Assembly (NCBI RefSeq): GCF_964355755.1 | Contig: NC_092672.1 | Coordinates: 23,000,501 to 23,064,500 of the forward strand | Source: Antedon mediterranea | Lineage: Eukaryota; Echinodermata; Crinoidea; Comatulida; Antedonidae | Reading direction: 5' to 3' | Length of the DNA: 64,000 nucleotides | Shown: positions 24,201 through 36,412 of the stretch, one piece after another | Layout of the letters: each line of letters starts with the position of its first letter | Position numbering within the stretch: the stretch's first letter is position 1 | Notes under the pieces: generated by a model | What the model was told of the DNA's origin: nothing | Database searches by the model: none | What the model saw: only the letters and a program-made list of their open reading frames with translations | Program-made: the position numbers and the translations under genes

Positions 24201-24708
24201 TCCTTACGACAAATATTTATTAATTTATGTTTTTATAACCTTATTCAATTATGTCAAAGGTTAATAACCACACTTCCGGTCATTTTCAAGCAATATCATC
24301 TGTTATACTGAATATAAATGTATATCTTGGGAACAATTTGCTCCTATATTTAATTCTCTCCGACCTGCCGTTACTTAAATATAGCAAAAAGAGGTCAAAG
24401 GTCAAAATTGCTAACAATGGGGTTTCCGGTCAATTTTTCAAAGAAAGTTCTGTTAGAACTAATATAAACATATACATTGTGAACAATTTGACACCAAAAT
24501 TATCTCACTACGTCCAGAATTTCCAGAGATATAGCATGTTTTTATATTGGTCAATTTTGAACTTTGACCCCTTATATCTCGAAAACGCTTCCTATCCTGA
24601 TCGATTACCTTCCATATTTGTAATCTACGGAAAATTCTGGTCTAGAAAAGTTGGATGGCAATTTGTCCCCTTTCGGGTGGTGATATCCCCCCTCCTGCCA
24701 CCGGACTA
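21297..24708. mobile_element. 3.4-kb inverted-repeat element with internal tandem arrays
   Basis: The first roughly 165 bp (starting TAGTCCGGTGGCAGGAGGGG) recur inverted at the other end with few differences (24545-24708). TTA flanks both ends (21294-21296 and 24709-24711), fitting a PIF/Harbinger-like 3-bp duplication. Inside are two copies of a block of about 0.4-0.5 kb (21440-21810 and 21950-22310, with GGTCAAATGTCAATATTGAC). They are followed by a tandem array (22680-23850) and three weaker copies of a TATTGTGAACAAT-type block (24150-24500). No frame encodes a transposase. The 155-codon ORF at 24251-24718 runs through the terminal repeat and is not considered a gene. Confidence 0.75.
22680..23850. 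repeat. Tandem array of about 150-bp units inside the 3.4-kb element
   Basis: Seven or eight units share CACTCTCGATCCTTAAGGAA, ATGGATTTGCCCAAATTAAC, TCCATGGATGGACATTAAGC and AGACAGGC. The GATCCTTAA anchor falls at 22990, 23132, 23282, 23438 and 23584, giving periods of 142-156 bp. Outer units are more diverged. Short ORFs here (23122-23352) repeat with the unit and are not genes. Confidence 0.85.
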
Positions 24709-25574
24709 TTACATATAAATAGAATTCAGTACCGTAATACTTAAAAACATAGGCCTACAATGTTTCAAGCAGTTAAGGTAAGGGGAATCATTGGACAGTA
24801 TTAAACAGTTAACATTAAAAAAAAAAAATTAAATTTATTGTATTTCGGTTCTCAAACAACAAGTGTTGTTCAGTGACTTTATAGAGATCATTACTGCTAT
24901 CTGCCAAGATATGTTTTTCTTGGTTCTGTGAGATTTTGTTTAGTGCATGCTGTTGTATCTCTACACATTTCCAAACTCCTTTATTGCTTTATTAATCCTT
25001 CTAGCTTCATTTTCATTTTGTTTGTCATTTCTGTCATGGTCTGTTTAATGAATAGGAAAAAATATACCATTTAGTGACATGATTTATATATTTATACTTT
25101 TATTGTACATGAATGTTATTAAAGTGAAATGAGGTTGGGTATTTTTTTAAACATATGTACAAAATTGAACTATGGTGAAATGCATGCTGTACATGAATGT
25201 TATTATAAAAAAATGTTACACCTTTGTACCAGTAACTTCCATAATGAATGAAGGAATGTTGAATACTTTGATTTGGATGAGGGTGGGGCTACTGATATTT
25301 TTTACCTACCGTTAATAGGTTACTTAATATTATTTTATTTTTATTTTAATTTATATATCAACTGACAGATATGAAAACCTCCACTAAAAAGTTGATAGAC
25401 ATGAAACAGTAACATCTTTATCTCATTGTAACATTAAACAACGGAAACAGGTTAATAATACTGCAGTGTAATTCTTTAATATAATAAACAGTATGAATAT
25501 TATTATTATAAAGTGTTGTACCTTAAACAAGCATTGCGGATTGTTTTTATATTAGAAATATGCACAAAATTAAA

Positions 25575-26275
25575 CTAGAAAGACACTCCGAGAGTGCATA
25601 CCTCCGCCTACTGTAAAATTCTCCTACATTTAAAGATTTCTCCAGTAAAAAAGAAATATATATATATATATTTGTGTGCGTCTTAATGCTGTTTCTGATT
25701 TAGGCTAATTTAAATGGATGTGTAGAAAGTGACGACCTCGAATTGGACGACCCATAACACGAAACCGACGACCCCTATAGCCTAGCCTAGGCCTAAGTGT
25801 GGTATAATATCGCGAAGCCGAATATAGCCAAAGATATTTAAACCATACCTTATATAATACTCGCAAGCAAGCAATTGATTGAAAAAATACAGAAATATCG
25901 CCATTTGATACTGAATGTGTCGACACAAACAAACGAACAGATATGGAACGCCAAGAGTACATCAATAAAACTGCATTCGACTCGATTAGCACACGAAATA
26001 TCATAAACATGGCAAACCAGGTCAAAACGGCCCCTTTTTCAGCGGCGGGTAAGGTTTGACAGTATACAATGCATGTGTGAAATGTAAAGCTTTCTTATGG
26101 CCCTCCCCATGCACATGTTCGCAACACGCTGCTTGGTAGACCTACTGTATAGTGTTCGTTATAAGAAGACGAGATGTAATTATATGTGTAATGTATAATA
26201 TTTATTTCTTTTTAATTTATTTTTAATATGTCAGACAAACACACACGATCGATTACATATACCTCCTTGGCGGAG
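25575..26275 (-). mobile_element. Second Helitron-like type (CTCCGCCAAGGAGGT ... CTTTCTAG)
   Basis: On the minus strand the element starts near TCATAATTTACCTCCGCCAA and ends GCGGAGGTATGCACTCTCGG, AGTGTCTTTCTAG, then T. The end shows a short hairpin (CACTC/GAGTG) a few bases before CTAG, the textbook Helitron 3' layout. The GCGGAGG / CCTCCGC words near both ends could pair with each other. The interior holds no supported coding sequence. This repeat type is familiar from many marine invertebrate genomes. Confidence 0.5.
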
Positions 26276-27728
26276 GTAAATTATGACAAAGTGCCTGTGT
26301 AACTGGGTAACAACAGTTTCTACTAGGCCTACAGTACAATTCCTTAATCTAATAAAACAGTGCATGAATCTTATAATGAATTGATGCACATTCATTACAC
26401 AGGAGGTGGAGGATGGGTAGGGTTAATTGAAATAAGCACAATGGTGGTACTTACCTGACTGAATGTTGAATACTGATTGTTGAATGTGTCTCTCCTGGCG
26501 GAGGGAAACAACAATTTACAAAAGAATGCCATAACATGTGGAGTAGCGTTTGATTGTTGTTCACCAAGTTGTGTGTGTATTATTATAAAATTTATTTTAT
26601 CAAAATATTAAAACCACTTTAAAAATGAAATAAAAAATGTTTACATAGAACTACATGTAATACACAAAACAGTGATATTTATTAGGGCGTCATCCTTTCA
26701 CCCACTAACAAGTTTTACAATAACAAACCTTTTTTCTCATACTCTCTCTCTCTCTCTGGAAATGCGACTTATCTCCAACTTTCCATACTGAAAGTCTTAC
26801 GATTACAAAATCGATGGCCGGATGGGCACCGACTGATAATTTAAAAAAAAATTTGTTTTAAGAATAAAATTTACATTTCCATCTGATAATTAAGACACTT
26901 TCTAAAAGTTAAAAACATTGAAGTATAGATAATTAACATTAATTAAACAAAGATTTTGGTTAAGTTCAATTTAGTAGTCAAACCATTATTTATCCAACGA
27001 GAGTTGGCGGACAAACAAACATAACTCGAATCCTAGATTTCCAACTTTCAAAACATAACAAATATTCTAGTGGTTAAACTGTTGTTATGTTAGTGGTAAT
27101 GTATTACATTATGGTTAATTTTTAATTAATTAATTTTTGTTATAAATGTGTCATTTTAACGGAACAAATACCCAGAGATACATTATAGCATTTATGTTTA
27201 AGAGTTCAGTTAATAGTCCTATTTTGATATTTGTGCCTTTTTTGTCATTAATTCTAAAAGCAAGTAATATAATTTAAAATACAAATTGCAGAGTTGTAAA
27301 ATAAATGTTTCAAACATGCAGTTGCAAATAAAAAAAAAGGCAAATTACTAAAAGTAATGAGAATGCTGGATCTAAATGGAAATAAAAAAACAAAAAGCTA
27401 AATCAAAACGATAAAGTAAAAGTTAAAACAGCCAGAAACTTTAATATAGATATCTTCTTTATTGTTTGTGTATAAATGGACATTTATTTATGTTTTGTAT
27501 ATGTCAGTCACATATTTTCCATCCTCATGTTTGGTGTACAGTAGGACATTAAAACTGCATTTATTGTCATGTTTTCTGAGCTTTCAAAGTCTGTTCTTTA
27601 ATATCAGTTGAAACTGGAGAACAACAACCTGGTTGAATATTCTAGCACTCTAATATTATTATTATATTGTTCTATGTTTAATAATGTCTTGATTTGTGGT
27701 GAAAGGAATGTTTGATAGTTGGTCTTAA
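26276..27728. other. Gene-free intronic stretch
   Basis: AT-rich, with a (CT)n tract near 26740. No other feature could be supported. Confidence 0.5.
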
Positions 27729-28025
27729 CAGTGGCAGATCCAGAGGGAGAAAGTAAAGTACTTTCAATTCATTAATTAAAACACACTGTTTCAGCGCCGT
27801 GCTAATTTAGTCTTTATTAGAGGTTGCCATTGCTGTTGCTGTCGTCACACGTTCTTCTGCTGCCTAGCTAGATAATTCGGAAGAATATTATCAGCCTAGA
27901 CATAGAGCGCACATAACAAATATTTGAATACTCATTTACCCAAGCGATTCCTATACTGTAATTTGAAAACAGTCCTGATAGTCTCTCCAAAACATTGGAG
28001 AGTTTGTGTGTTTGAAAACTACTGA

Positions 28026-28256
28026 AAAGATATTCAATTGCATTTTTTGATGACTATAAACCCTGCAACCAGTGCATCAGCAGAGCGAGAAAATTTAGCT
28101 CTGGAGACTGTAAAAAATTATCTTTGAGGTACCATAATGGAAGATCGACTAAATGCATTGTTATTGATGTTTGTTCATCAGGACATTAAACTTAATTACG
28201 ATGTCATTATTCTTAAGTATGTGAATATGTATCCCCACTGGATGAAGTATGTAGGC
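28026..28256 (+). pseudogene. hAT transposase C-terminal dimerisation domain relic
   Basis: The frame reads KDIQLHFLMTINPATSASAE, then RENLALETVKNYL, a TGA, then GTIMEDRLNALLLMFVHQDI. The motif P-A-T-x-x-x-A-E-R-x-x-x-x-L-x-x-x-K-x-Y-L-[R]-x-x-M-x-x-D-R-L-x-x-L is the hallmark of the hAT-family C-terminal dimerisation domain. The stop falls exactly where the family has arginine (YLRSTM), so a CGA-to-TGA change is likely. No N-terminal BED finger or catalytic region remains. A hAT-type terminus, CAGTGGCAGATCCAG, lies 300 bp upstream at 27729. A possible opposite terminus, CTGGATCCGCCCTTG, lies near 30458-30472. The two flanks do not show a convincing 8-bp target duplication, so the termini may belong to different copies. 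Confidence 0.7.
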
Positions 28257-28905
28257 CTATTTTTATTTTTTAAATTTACAGCATTGTTATTACATGTTAT
28301 AGTTAAGATAATAAAATTTATAAGCAGTATAGAGATTCAGCCACTGATTACCACAGCATTGTCTTTTTTGATTGAAGTCGCGTCATTTTTTAAAAAGTAG
28401 TTAATAGGCAGCTTTCGAAACCAACAACGCGGTGATTATCGAGATGCAAAAGACTGTGAAATCCTACTGCGTATGCGAGAGCAAAGCCAGTTTGTTCGGC
28501 CTGCTCATCACGAGACAGGATTTGGCTGATTTGGCGTATGCCTGGAAGACACGACTTGTACTACTGATTGTATTTTATTTAGAAAAATATTTAAGAACTG
28601 TTGTGTTATGACAATGTGTTATTAAATTAGACACTAGTAGGGAAATGCGATCATGAATCATGGTGATGGCAGGTGCTTTGGTATTAGTGATCATGTGACA
28701 ATGACCTGATCGCGTTCTCATAAAATTGAAACAGTTTATAATTCGTGACGCGAAAAGCATGCAACGGTATCCATGGTTGACTGACTTCCGCGTCTTGCGT
28801 CGCCACTTCGAAAGCCCACTATTGCCATACCGGAAGTACCTTTATCAGGGAATTCCCCAGATGGTCACATTTAACGTGTGTTTACCAGCGGAAAAAGTAG
28901 ACTAT

Positions 28906-29037
28906 GGGCGCGTTTATACAACACGCTATTACACGCATATTCAACACGCCTACGAGAAGTGTGTTGTATAAGGGCGCGTTTATACAACACGCTATTACAG
29001 GCATATTCTACACGCCTACGAGAAGTGTGTTGTATAA
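28906..29037. repeat. 66-bp direct duplication with palindromic ends
   Basis: GGGCGCGTTTATACAACACG recurs 66 bp later (28906 and 28972), almost unchanged. Within each unit TATACAACAC near the start is the inverse of GTGTTGTATA at the end, so each can form a hairpin. Open frames here exist because 66 is a multiple of three. Confidence 0.8.
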
Positions 29038-29271
29038 CAACAAAGAGATTCTGTGTAATGAGATTTTAATTGCAAAAAAGGCTACTTGGCTGAATCCTAA
29101 AATTTGGTGGATTCCCGGTCGCCGTTACAGTGTTGGAAGTGTCCTCAGGGTATATTTTGACCTTTCGTTAAAACAGGTTGTAATATCAATCATGTCATGC
29201 GACGTTGCTAACAAGATTGGGCCCATTTATTGCTGCTTTGCTGCCAGCAATCATCCTCCTACCACGTCTTA

Positions 29272-29450
29272 AGCGTGGTTCCCACTAGCAACGCAACACA
29301 AGGACGTAACGCAACGCAAGTGAATTGACCAATCACAATCGATGGCTTATTCGCTTGTGATTGCTAACTGTCTATAACTTCGCTTGTCATTGGTTAAAAC
29401 GCTTGCGTTGCGTTTACGTCCTTGCGTTACGTTCTAGTGGGAACCAAGCT
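29272..29450. mobile_element. 179-bp MITE with about 70-bp inverted ends and TTA duplication
   Basis: The left end AGCGTGGTTCCCACTAG and right end CTAGTGGGAACCAAGCT are inverted. Further in, AAGGACGTAACGCAACGCAAG pairs with CTTGCGTTGCGTTTACGTCC. TTA lies directly outside both ends (29269-29271, 29451-29453). It is entirely non-coding. Confidence 0.85.
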
Positions 29451-29749
29451 TTACGCCTATCCCAGTGGGGCCAACTCGTAGTTGTAGTAGGCCTCTATCG
29501 TTTCCCACTCCAAACAGAATACAAAATAACATCGCAAAAATGGCATCTTCTTCCATAGTGTATAGATGAAACAATGAAACCCTTAAAATAACTTTTATTA
29601 ATTTAAATGAACCGAGAACAAAATAAACAACAATGCAAACGTGAACGAATACAATAATGAAAATGGTAAAAACCGCGCGAATACATCGGACAGCGAGGAG
29701 GCGACGATGATTGTTGTTGACAACCCAGCCAATTCAAGCGATCAACGAA

Positions 29750-29865
29750 GGACCAAATTACTCCATCCCAAAGACTTGTAATAAGACTTTGTTTATGTAG
29801 AGCATCTTGTGTATATGTTTGTATTGTCTTGTGGACCTCTGAGGGTCCCTAATGATCAGCAATAG
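29750..29865 (+). repeat. SINE-type tail, plus orientation
   Basis: CCCAAAGACTTGTAATAAGA through CCTCTGAGGGTCCCTAATGA matches, inverted, the element at 51035-51260. The tRNA-like head is not recognisable in this copy. Confidence 0.5.
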
Positions 29866-30269
29866 CTATCTAGTAGATAATTGTGCCTTTGTTGCATATT
29901 TTAACCGATTTAGCACTTAACATTAACGCTAATCAAATGTTGGCATAATTTGGCAAAATGTAGCATAGTTTTATCCTAATTCTAAAACATTTTTTTTTTC
30001 TAATTTCAAAAGCAGATTTAAAAAATCAATAATTGAATAAACTAAATTTTAAACGAAATCATCCTTTATTAAAATCCTTAATATAAACTGATATTAATTC
30101 ATAATGCATGCAAGTATATGTACAACTTAGGATTATGAACTACGGTATAACACGGTATTACGATTTCATGTATAACTGCAACGTTTTTGTGGGGTTGACC
30201 TCGGCCCGTGCAACACGTGTTCAAATTTAGGGTGTTGTATAAACACAGCCTATGATCTTTTTACCAATT

Positions 30270-30472
30270 GTTAACACGCTATGGGAGTGTCATTTCCGGC
30301 CAACTATAGGTGCAATTTATCATAAATTTTACGTGCGGGAATACCATTTCTAACCGTCTAGGGGTGTCATTTAACAAAATTTGCTTCACCACAGGTCCCA
30401 CCTGTGCCTCATGTACTTGGTGACTGGTTGCGTCCCCTCCCCCCTTTACTACAAGGCTGGATCCGCCCTTGT
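30270..30472 (-). mobile_element. hAT-type terminal region
   Basis: Read on the minus strand it begins CAAGGGCGGATCCAGCCTTG and continues through a G-rich stretch to ACCCCTAGACGG and CCGGAAATGACACTCCCATA. Plus-strand sequence at 40870-40960 (TTTCCGGCCATCTAGAGGTG, TCATTTAACAAAATTTG) is a worn relative. It may be the opposite end of the hAT copy that starts at 27729. Confidence 0.45.
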
Positions 30473-31547
30473 TTATGATGAGCAACAATGCCTATTCTGT
30501 GTGGTGTAATTAAAAAGAAGTAAATATGATTGCAACTTCATTCTCCTTGTACCTCCTTGTACACACCTTGAAATTAAATTGCATAAATGAATAATTGAAT
30601 ATCAAAATGAATAATATTAAACATAACGTTAGTCCATCATGTACTTAAAACGCTACCAGGCACTAATAATAGAATTAGAAGCCAGGCATATACAGTAGGC
30701 ACATTGGTGGGCTGGTTTGTCCTGTCACATCTGGACCGAATCGTCCTGAATTCAACTAGTTATAGTAGCCTAGGCCTAGTAAGTAACGTAATGCTAAACC
30801 TAACCTAGTGTTAATTACATGCATTTGGTGTTTCAAGCTTATTTTTGGATGAACAAACCATACTTACCATCCTTTCGAAAAGTTTGAAATGTGCGCCGAG
30901 CACATGCTATCTCTCAATATTTGCTAGCGATGACCTCTAAGTGATCTGATTGTGACGCAAGATTTATCGAATGGAGCATTTGGCAACTTGCAAATAAATT
31001 AGTCTGAAAACACATTTTTTGTAAAATGTGCCATTCTAACATCACTTAATAAATAAAAGGAACTAAAAGGTGTCCCAGCTCAAACGGCGCTAGCGGTTTT
31101 ATTATATTAGGAGAAGATGGAGCCTATAGGCTGAATTGGTTATTGATTAGACTACATAAAACCTCCTTTTTAAAAAACTTTTTTTTGTAAAGTTGCCAAA
31201 GAAACACCACTGAAAAGGTCATTTTTTACTTTTATAAATTGCTAAATTGTGTGTGCGGCCAAATATTATTTGAAAGGTATTAAAACCCATTTCTAGATTG
31301 GTATTTTGTTTGGATATCGTGCATGAAACTACCCCTACAGCATCGCAAAGAAGAATTGTAATAGTTCTGAAGATTTTTTTTGTAATTATGATTTTATATC
31401 ATTAAGTATGTCACGGCAACATTGCCAGTGGGTTGGTGTGTTGTGGAGGGTGGACTCAAGACAAGAATAATATACATATAAAACACTATAATATTATATG
31501 TCCAGATTATCTACAGGTGAATTATCTTCATGAGTCCATTTCCAATT

Positions 31548-31687
31548 TTACGTCGAAATACAGTACTCTTTGTTCATATCAATCCCATATTTCCACTCCA
31601 TCTTATCCATAATTTCTTCGGTGATTTCTCTGATGTTTTCTAAGCTTAATCTTCTTAATCTTGGCACTTCTCTATTCTCAAGTGGCA
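31548..31687 (-). CDS. Candidate terminal coding exon, minus strand, product unknown
   Basis: A strong acceptor on the minus strand (ATATTTGTCTGTGTTACAG) is followed by an open frame of about 46 codons ending in TAA. After a 2-nt phase remainder the peptide begins PLENREVPRLRRLSLENIRE, continues with ITEEIMDKMEWKYGIDMNKEY and closes CIST. It is rich in charged residues in a helical arrangement and looks unlike translated AT-rich noise. I do not recognise the family. No AATAAA polyadenylation signal is visible in the next 100 bases. It lies inside the left copy of the 31-38 kb / 58-63 kb segmental duplication, but the matching part of the right copy does not keep it. A retroposed or degenerate exon is therefore possible. 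Confidence 0.35.
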
Positions 31688-34600
31688 CTGTAACACAGAC
31701 AAATATTACCGTAGTATACAGTTCATTTACAGTACCCTATACATTCATTATACCAACAATCTATTTTATAAATATAACTATTCTACTTACAATGCAGCCT
31801 AATTCATTACTCGTACGCAAATCCCAATTTCATTGTCTTATGGTGACAATGCTCACTCGCTCCCCCTTATCTACAAAAAGACTGTATGCGCTACTCCGTA
31901 ATCTACACAAAACATCGTTATTCAAATAATTTGCTCATTACCATAATTATAGTGATCACCTGTTGGATTATTATTATTTTGTGACAAAGTAGTCAAATTT
32001 TGAAAATCATATTTCACAGTTTAAACATTTTAATCAAAAATACTATGTAGAAATGTTGTCATCAGTGACTTAACTATCAATACTGTGCAACTCCTTTTCA
32101 TAACTGTCTCAGTTGTGGGTTCACTTCCAGGATTCAACATTTTTTTGAATTACTACTTTTCTGAAATATGGTGAGGGACCTAAATGATGTATCTCTACAA
32201 AACATTAAAGACCCCCACCCTGCATTGAGTAACTCTTTTAGAACAATTCTGTCCTTAACATTTTATAGTATGCAAATACAGGCTCCTGGCAAAGAAGCAT
32301 AAAAGTGGACGTAGTTGTGCAAACATGATGGAGGATTTGCGACACGGATACGTCACACCAACTTATTCGTTTTTGTAAGCCAGTACAAATCGGTTTCGCA
32401 TGGCAACGAAATATTGAGGGCGCCATCCAAAATATGACTGCTGTAAATTTGAATGAAGCACAGGTTGCAATGGAGGTTGCCTATAGGCCTAGTATGGCGA
32501 GAGAGGACTTTAAAAACTGCTATTTATCAAAATTGACTTGGCATTTTACTAAATTACTTTCAATAAATTATCTATAATTATATTATCATGAATCGTTTTT
32601 TATTCAATGCAAAGTGTGCAAAATAGATAAAAAAACTATGACTGGTGATTTTTGTCAACACAAATACACTTTACGAATATCAGCTCAAAAGTTTAACAAA
32701 TGTATGACCTATCCGTTTCCATTATCGTATTCGTAAGGTTGCGAAACCTCCATATTAGTTGGTGCCATCATATATCAACATCTTTATAGGCTATGTAGAA
32801 TATGTAGCAAAACTAGCATCGATATGACTTTACTCCAATACTATAAAATGAAAATAGAGAATATTTAATCTTCTTTTAATGAATCACAGGATCAAGTGTA
32901 AAATTGTATTAAATTAAATTATGGTTTTAATTAATCTTTACCCAATTTGTAATAATAATGCTAAACAAAATAGGGTGAAGTTTAAACAACTTAGTGTATA
33001 AGTCATTTTTCAACTGTTATTTTCTACTTGATACTAGATTTTACCACGTCACAATGTTAGCAAACTTCCTGCTTTGTAGCCATACTTGAATTAAATGCCA
33101 CTATCATTCTAAAATAGGGATAGGCTGCTGTGTAGTGTTTACACGTTCAGTTTTGAAATTCACTAGTAAATAATAAACCCTAGTTTCTGTCTATAATAGC
33201 ATTACTCCTAAAACAGCATATTAAATTTTAAAAGTAAAATTTTTATATTTGAGAATTTGAATTTTCAATCTATTTCATATTTTCAAGAATCTGATGAGCA
33301 TGACAAGTTAACAATATGAATTGCATTACATTAGATTCAAAAGAAATCGTCATTAGCAAGTAAGGAGAAAAGAGGGACTTGCCTTCATTTTAAAATTAGT
33401 TTGTCATAACATGTTTATATATACAGCCATGAAAAATAGGAATACCAATACCAAACATATAAAAAGATGGGATTTATAATTTAATGAATAGAGCACTCAA
33501 ACAGACAGAGGAAACATTTTTGTGCTTGATTATGCATTTTGTTTACCTTCAATACCCACATTCTGGGTTTCAGTAGTATATTTATCTTTTCAGTTCATAT
33601 TTTATGCATACAAAATTGAGAACCACCAATTCATCACCATTTACACTTACATTAAAGCAAGAATTATTATTTTAGTATTTTGTTATGATGAACTAATATA
33701 ATTTTATTTAAACCAATTTCAGATAAAGCTATGCATAGAAATCTTTTGAATTGCAATAAATAAACGCATGACCTTTTTGTACAACATTTAAAAAAGGCAT
33801 TATAGTGAACAAAAACTATGATGCCAAGTTGGTGCTCTTTTCAAGATTGTTGTATTTTCTTGAAAAATCAGTGGATCAGAAATATTTAAAAAACAATAAT
33901 TAAAATGAAGTTGCAACAATTTGATTATCATGGAATGTACAAAAGCCCTAAACTCATACTTACAGTGAGAGCTCACACAGTAGACCCTATCATAGAGGCT
34001 TACACTATGTATGGTCTACTCGCCCTAATTTGGCCAACATTTTCGGCAGCTAGAACTGTATTGGCCACGAAACATTAATTACATTACTCAAAATTTGCTC
34101 CACCTTAATTCTTAATTTATACTAATTCATATTATAGTTATATGTTTCAAATGAAAAAATGGATAGCTAAGATTGTTTTAAATTTTAAGAAATGCAGAGA
34201 ATAAGCATAATAATTATATTTGAACATAATGAACAACTACCTTTTTAGGTAGTCTTTATTGTACATTTTTAATATCCTAGATGTTGGTAAAGTACTTTGG
34301 AAGAATCCTCTCTCACTTCTCATCTGTTGTGCTGGCATACATATTTTATTTGTTTTATTCTTTGACTTCATTTATATATTATTTTTTATTTATTTATTGT
34401 CAATTGTGAAACATTCTAAGCATACCATTATTTTAAAACATTTTCTTATCTTATTTTATGCAATGTTATTATATTCTTCAATTTTCAACAACAGCTAGCT
34501 ATTTAAAAAAGAAAGAAAGTTGATTGAATATAATTATATGTAATTTTTTCATAAAATTCAGTTGATGATCACTGGTTTTAAAAAATGAAATAGTTAATAC

Positions 34601-35072
34601 AGTATTTAAAATCAATTAATGAAAACAATTATGCATTTCTTCAGTGGCCGCAAATCGTAACTGGCTGGCCTCTTAATTTATTTTAAATTTAGGTTTTTCA
34701 AAATGTAACTTTATCAATAAAATGATCCAATATTGGGAAATAAGTAAATAATATTCTAATTTTAGCTATTAATTATGTGAAAATCATTACATTTCAGGCC
34801 TCTAATCAGTCTCATACTTATTACAGTAGTAACTTTATTAAAACTAAACACAAGATTGACATGATGATATGTTTGTCGCGAGAGCATAACGGTGTATTAC
34901 TATCAGAAAGTTTTTAAATGAGATAATGTTCCTCAAAATTTTTAGACTATAAAATGTTCACTATAACAATTTGTCCTGATCAATTTTAAATTTGAGTGCT
35001 AAATAAAACTTGTCTGCTAAATCTAACAAGCACGAATGTGCAATACTCGGGGTACAGCGAAAGTAGCTGTAA

Positions 35073-35080
35073 TGACGTCA
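35073..35080. promoter_or_regulatory. TGACGTCA octamers (CRE-like) in the composite insertion
   Basis: A perfect TGACGTCA lies here. Further copies sit at 35883, 35903, 36142, 37299 and 37319, so they are a conserved part of the repeated unit. TGACGTCA is the CREB/ATF binding octamer; binding here is inferred only. Confidence 0.6.
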
Positions 35081-35440
35081 TAAGACCGAATGTAACGTCA
35101 CATACACATCAATAACCGCGCTACCAAATACGGCTATACGGTACCATCTTCGAGACGTGATATGGCTGCATCCGGTTTGAAATTAAAAATCCGGCTCTAT
35201 AGCTTTGAGGACATGTCCCTGTAGTATATTCATGCTAAATCTGAGCTCAATACTACCACGAATAAGGGAGGAGTAGTACTTTATAAATCGCACTTTTTGC
35301 TCAATAGTGTCCAGATGCAAGAAGAAGAGGAAAAGATTAGAGAGTCCTAGACTCAGGTACCCCGAGTAATAAAACGAGATATATATACTCTATATCATAT
35401 TACGTATACAGTATATTTCACCATAAAGTTTAAGCAAAAT

Positions 35441-35517
35441 GGTCTCGCCATGAGGGCTCGAACCGGGGACCTTCTGCGCGTTAAGCAGACTTGATAACCA
35501 CTACACTACAAAACCTC
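35441..35517 (-). repeat. tRNA-Val(AAC)-like SINE head 1
   Basis: On the minus strand TAGTGTAGTGGTTATCAAGT (A-box region), CTGCTTAACGCGCAG (anticodon arm, AAC) and GGTCCCCGGTTCGAGCCC (B-box region) follow in tRNA order. The acceptor ends do not pair properly, so this is a tRNA-derived element, not a functional tRNA gene. Confidence 0.6.
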
Positions 35518-35730
35518 TTACACCAAAAATGTGGGTTACACAAAGTTTTTTAATCCATTTAAATTACAAATAAATTATTATGTTAATAAGCACAAAGCAA
35601 GATAAACATGTGTAAAAGTGATAATTACAGATTACACAAAATAAATATTTAAAAAAATAATAAAAATAAGATATATACTGTATATCATATTGCATATACA
35701 GTACTTTTCACCATAAAGTTAAAAAAAAAA

Positions 35731-35800
35731 GGTTTCGCCCGGGCTCGAACCGGGGACCTTCTGCGTGTTAAACAGACGTGATAACCACGCCAAGAAGCCG
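35731..35800 (-). repeat. tRNA-Val(AAC)-like SINE head 2
   Basis: This is a minus-strand copy reading GGCGTGGTTATCACGTCTGT, TTAACACGCAGAAGG and CCCCGGTTCGAGCCCGGGCG, with AAACC then a T-run. The T arm is well formed. The 5' side (CGGCTTCTTGG) does not pair with the 3' CGAAACC, as expected for a SINE head. Confidence 0.6.
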
Positions 35801-36412
35801 CATATAACTACATAACGCTGTGGTGTGTGTCACACATTGTGGCTTCTTAATTAAACAAATTAATTAAAAAATGAAGCTGTAATGACGTCATAAGACGGGA
35901 TGTGACGTCACATACACATCAATAACCTACCAAATACGGCTATATGGTACCATCTTCGAGACGTCATATGGCTGCATCCGGTTTGAAATTTTAAAATCCG
36001 GCTCTATAGATTTGAGGACATGTCCCTGTAGTATATTCATGTGCCAAATCCCAGCTTAATACTACAACTAATAAGGGAGGAGTAGTACTTTAACAAGCAC
36101 GAATGTGCAATACTCGGGGTATACAGCGAAAGAAGCTGTAATGACGTCATAAGACCGGATGTAACGTAACATACACATCAATAACCGCGCTACCAAATAC
36201 GGCTACCGGTACCATCTTCAAGACGTGATATGGCTGCATCCGGTATGAAATTAAAAAATCCGGCTCGATAGCTTTGAGGACATGTCCCTGTAGTATATTC
36301 ATGCTAAATCCGAGCTCAATACTACAACGAAAGGGAGGAGTATTTACCGATTACACAAAATAAATATTTAAAAAAATATTAAAAATAAGATATACTGTGT
36401 ATAATTATCATA

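Noticed and set aside
24251-24718. 155-codon plus-strand ORF
   Set aside because: It runs through the terminal inverted repeat and ends just beyond the element. The peptide has no domain and its first half is AT-rich repeat.
31570-31929. 119-codon plus-strand ORF
   Set aside because: Antisense to the better-supported minus-strand exon; hydrophobic translation of AT-rich DNA.
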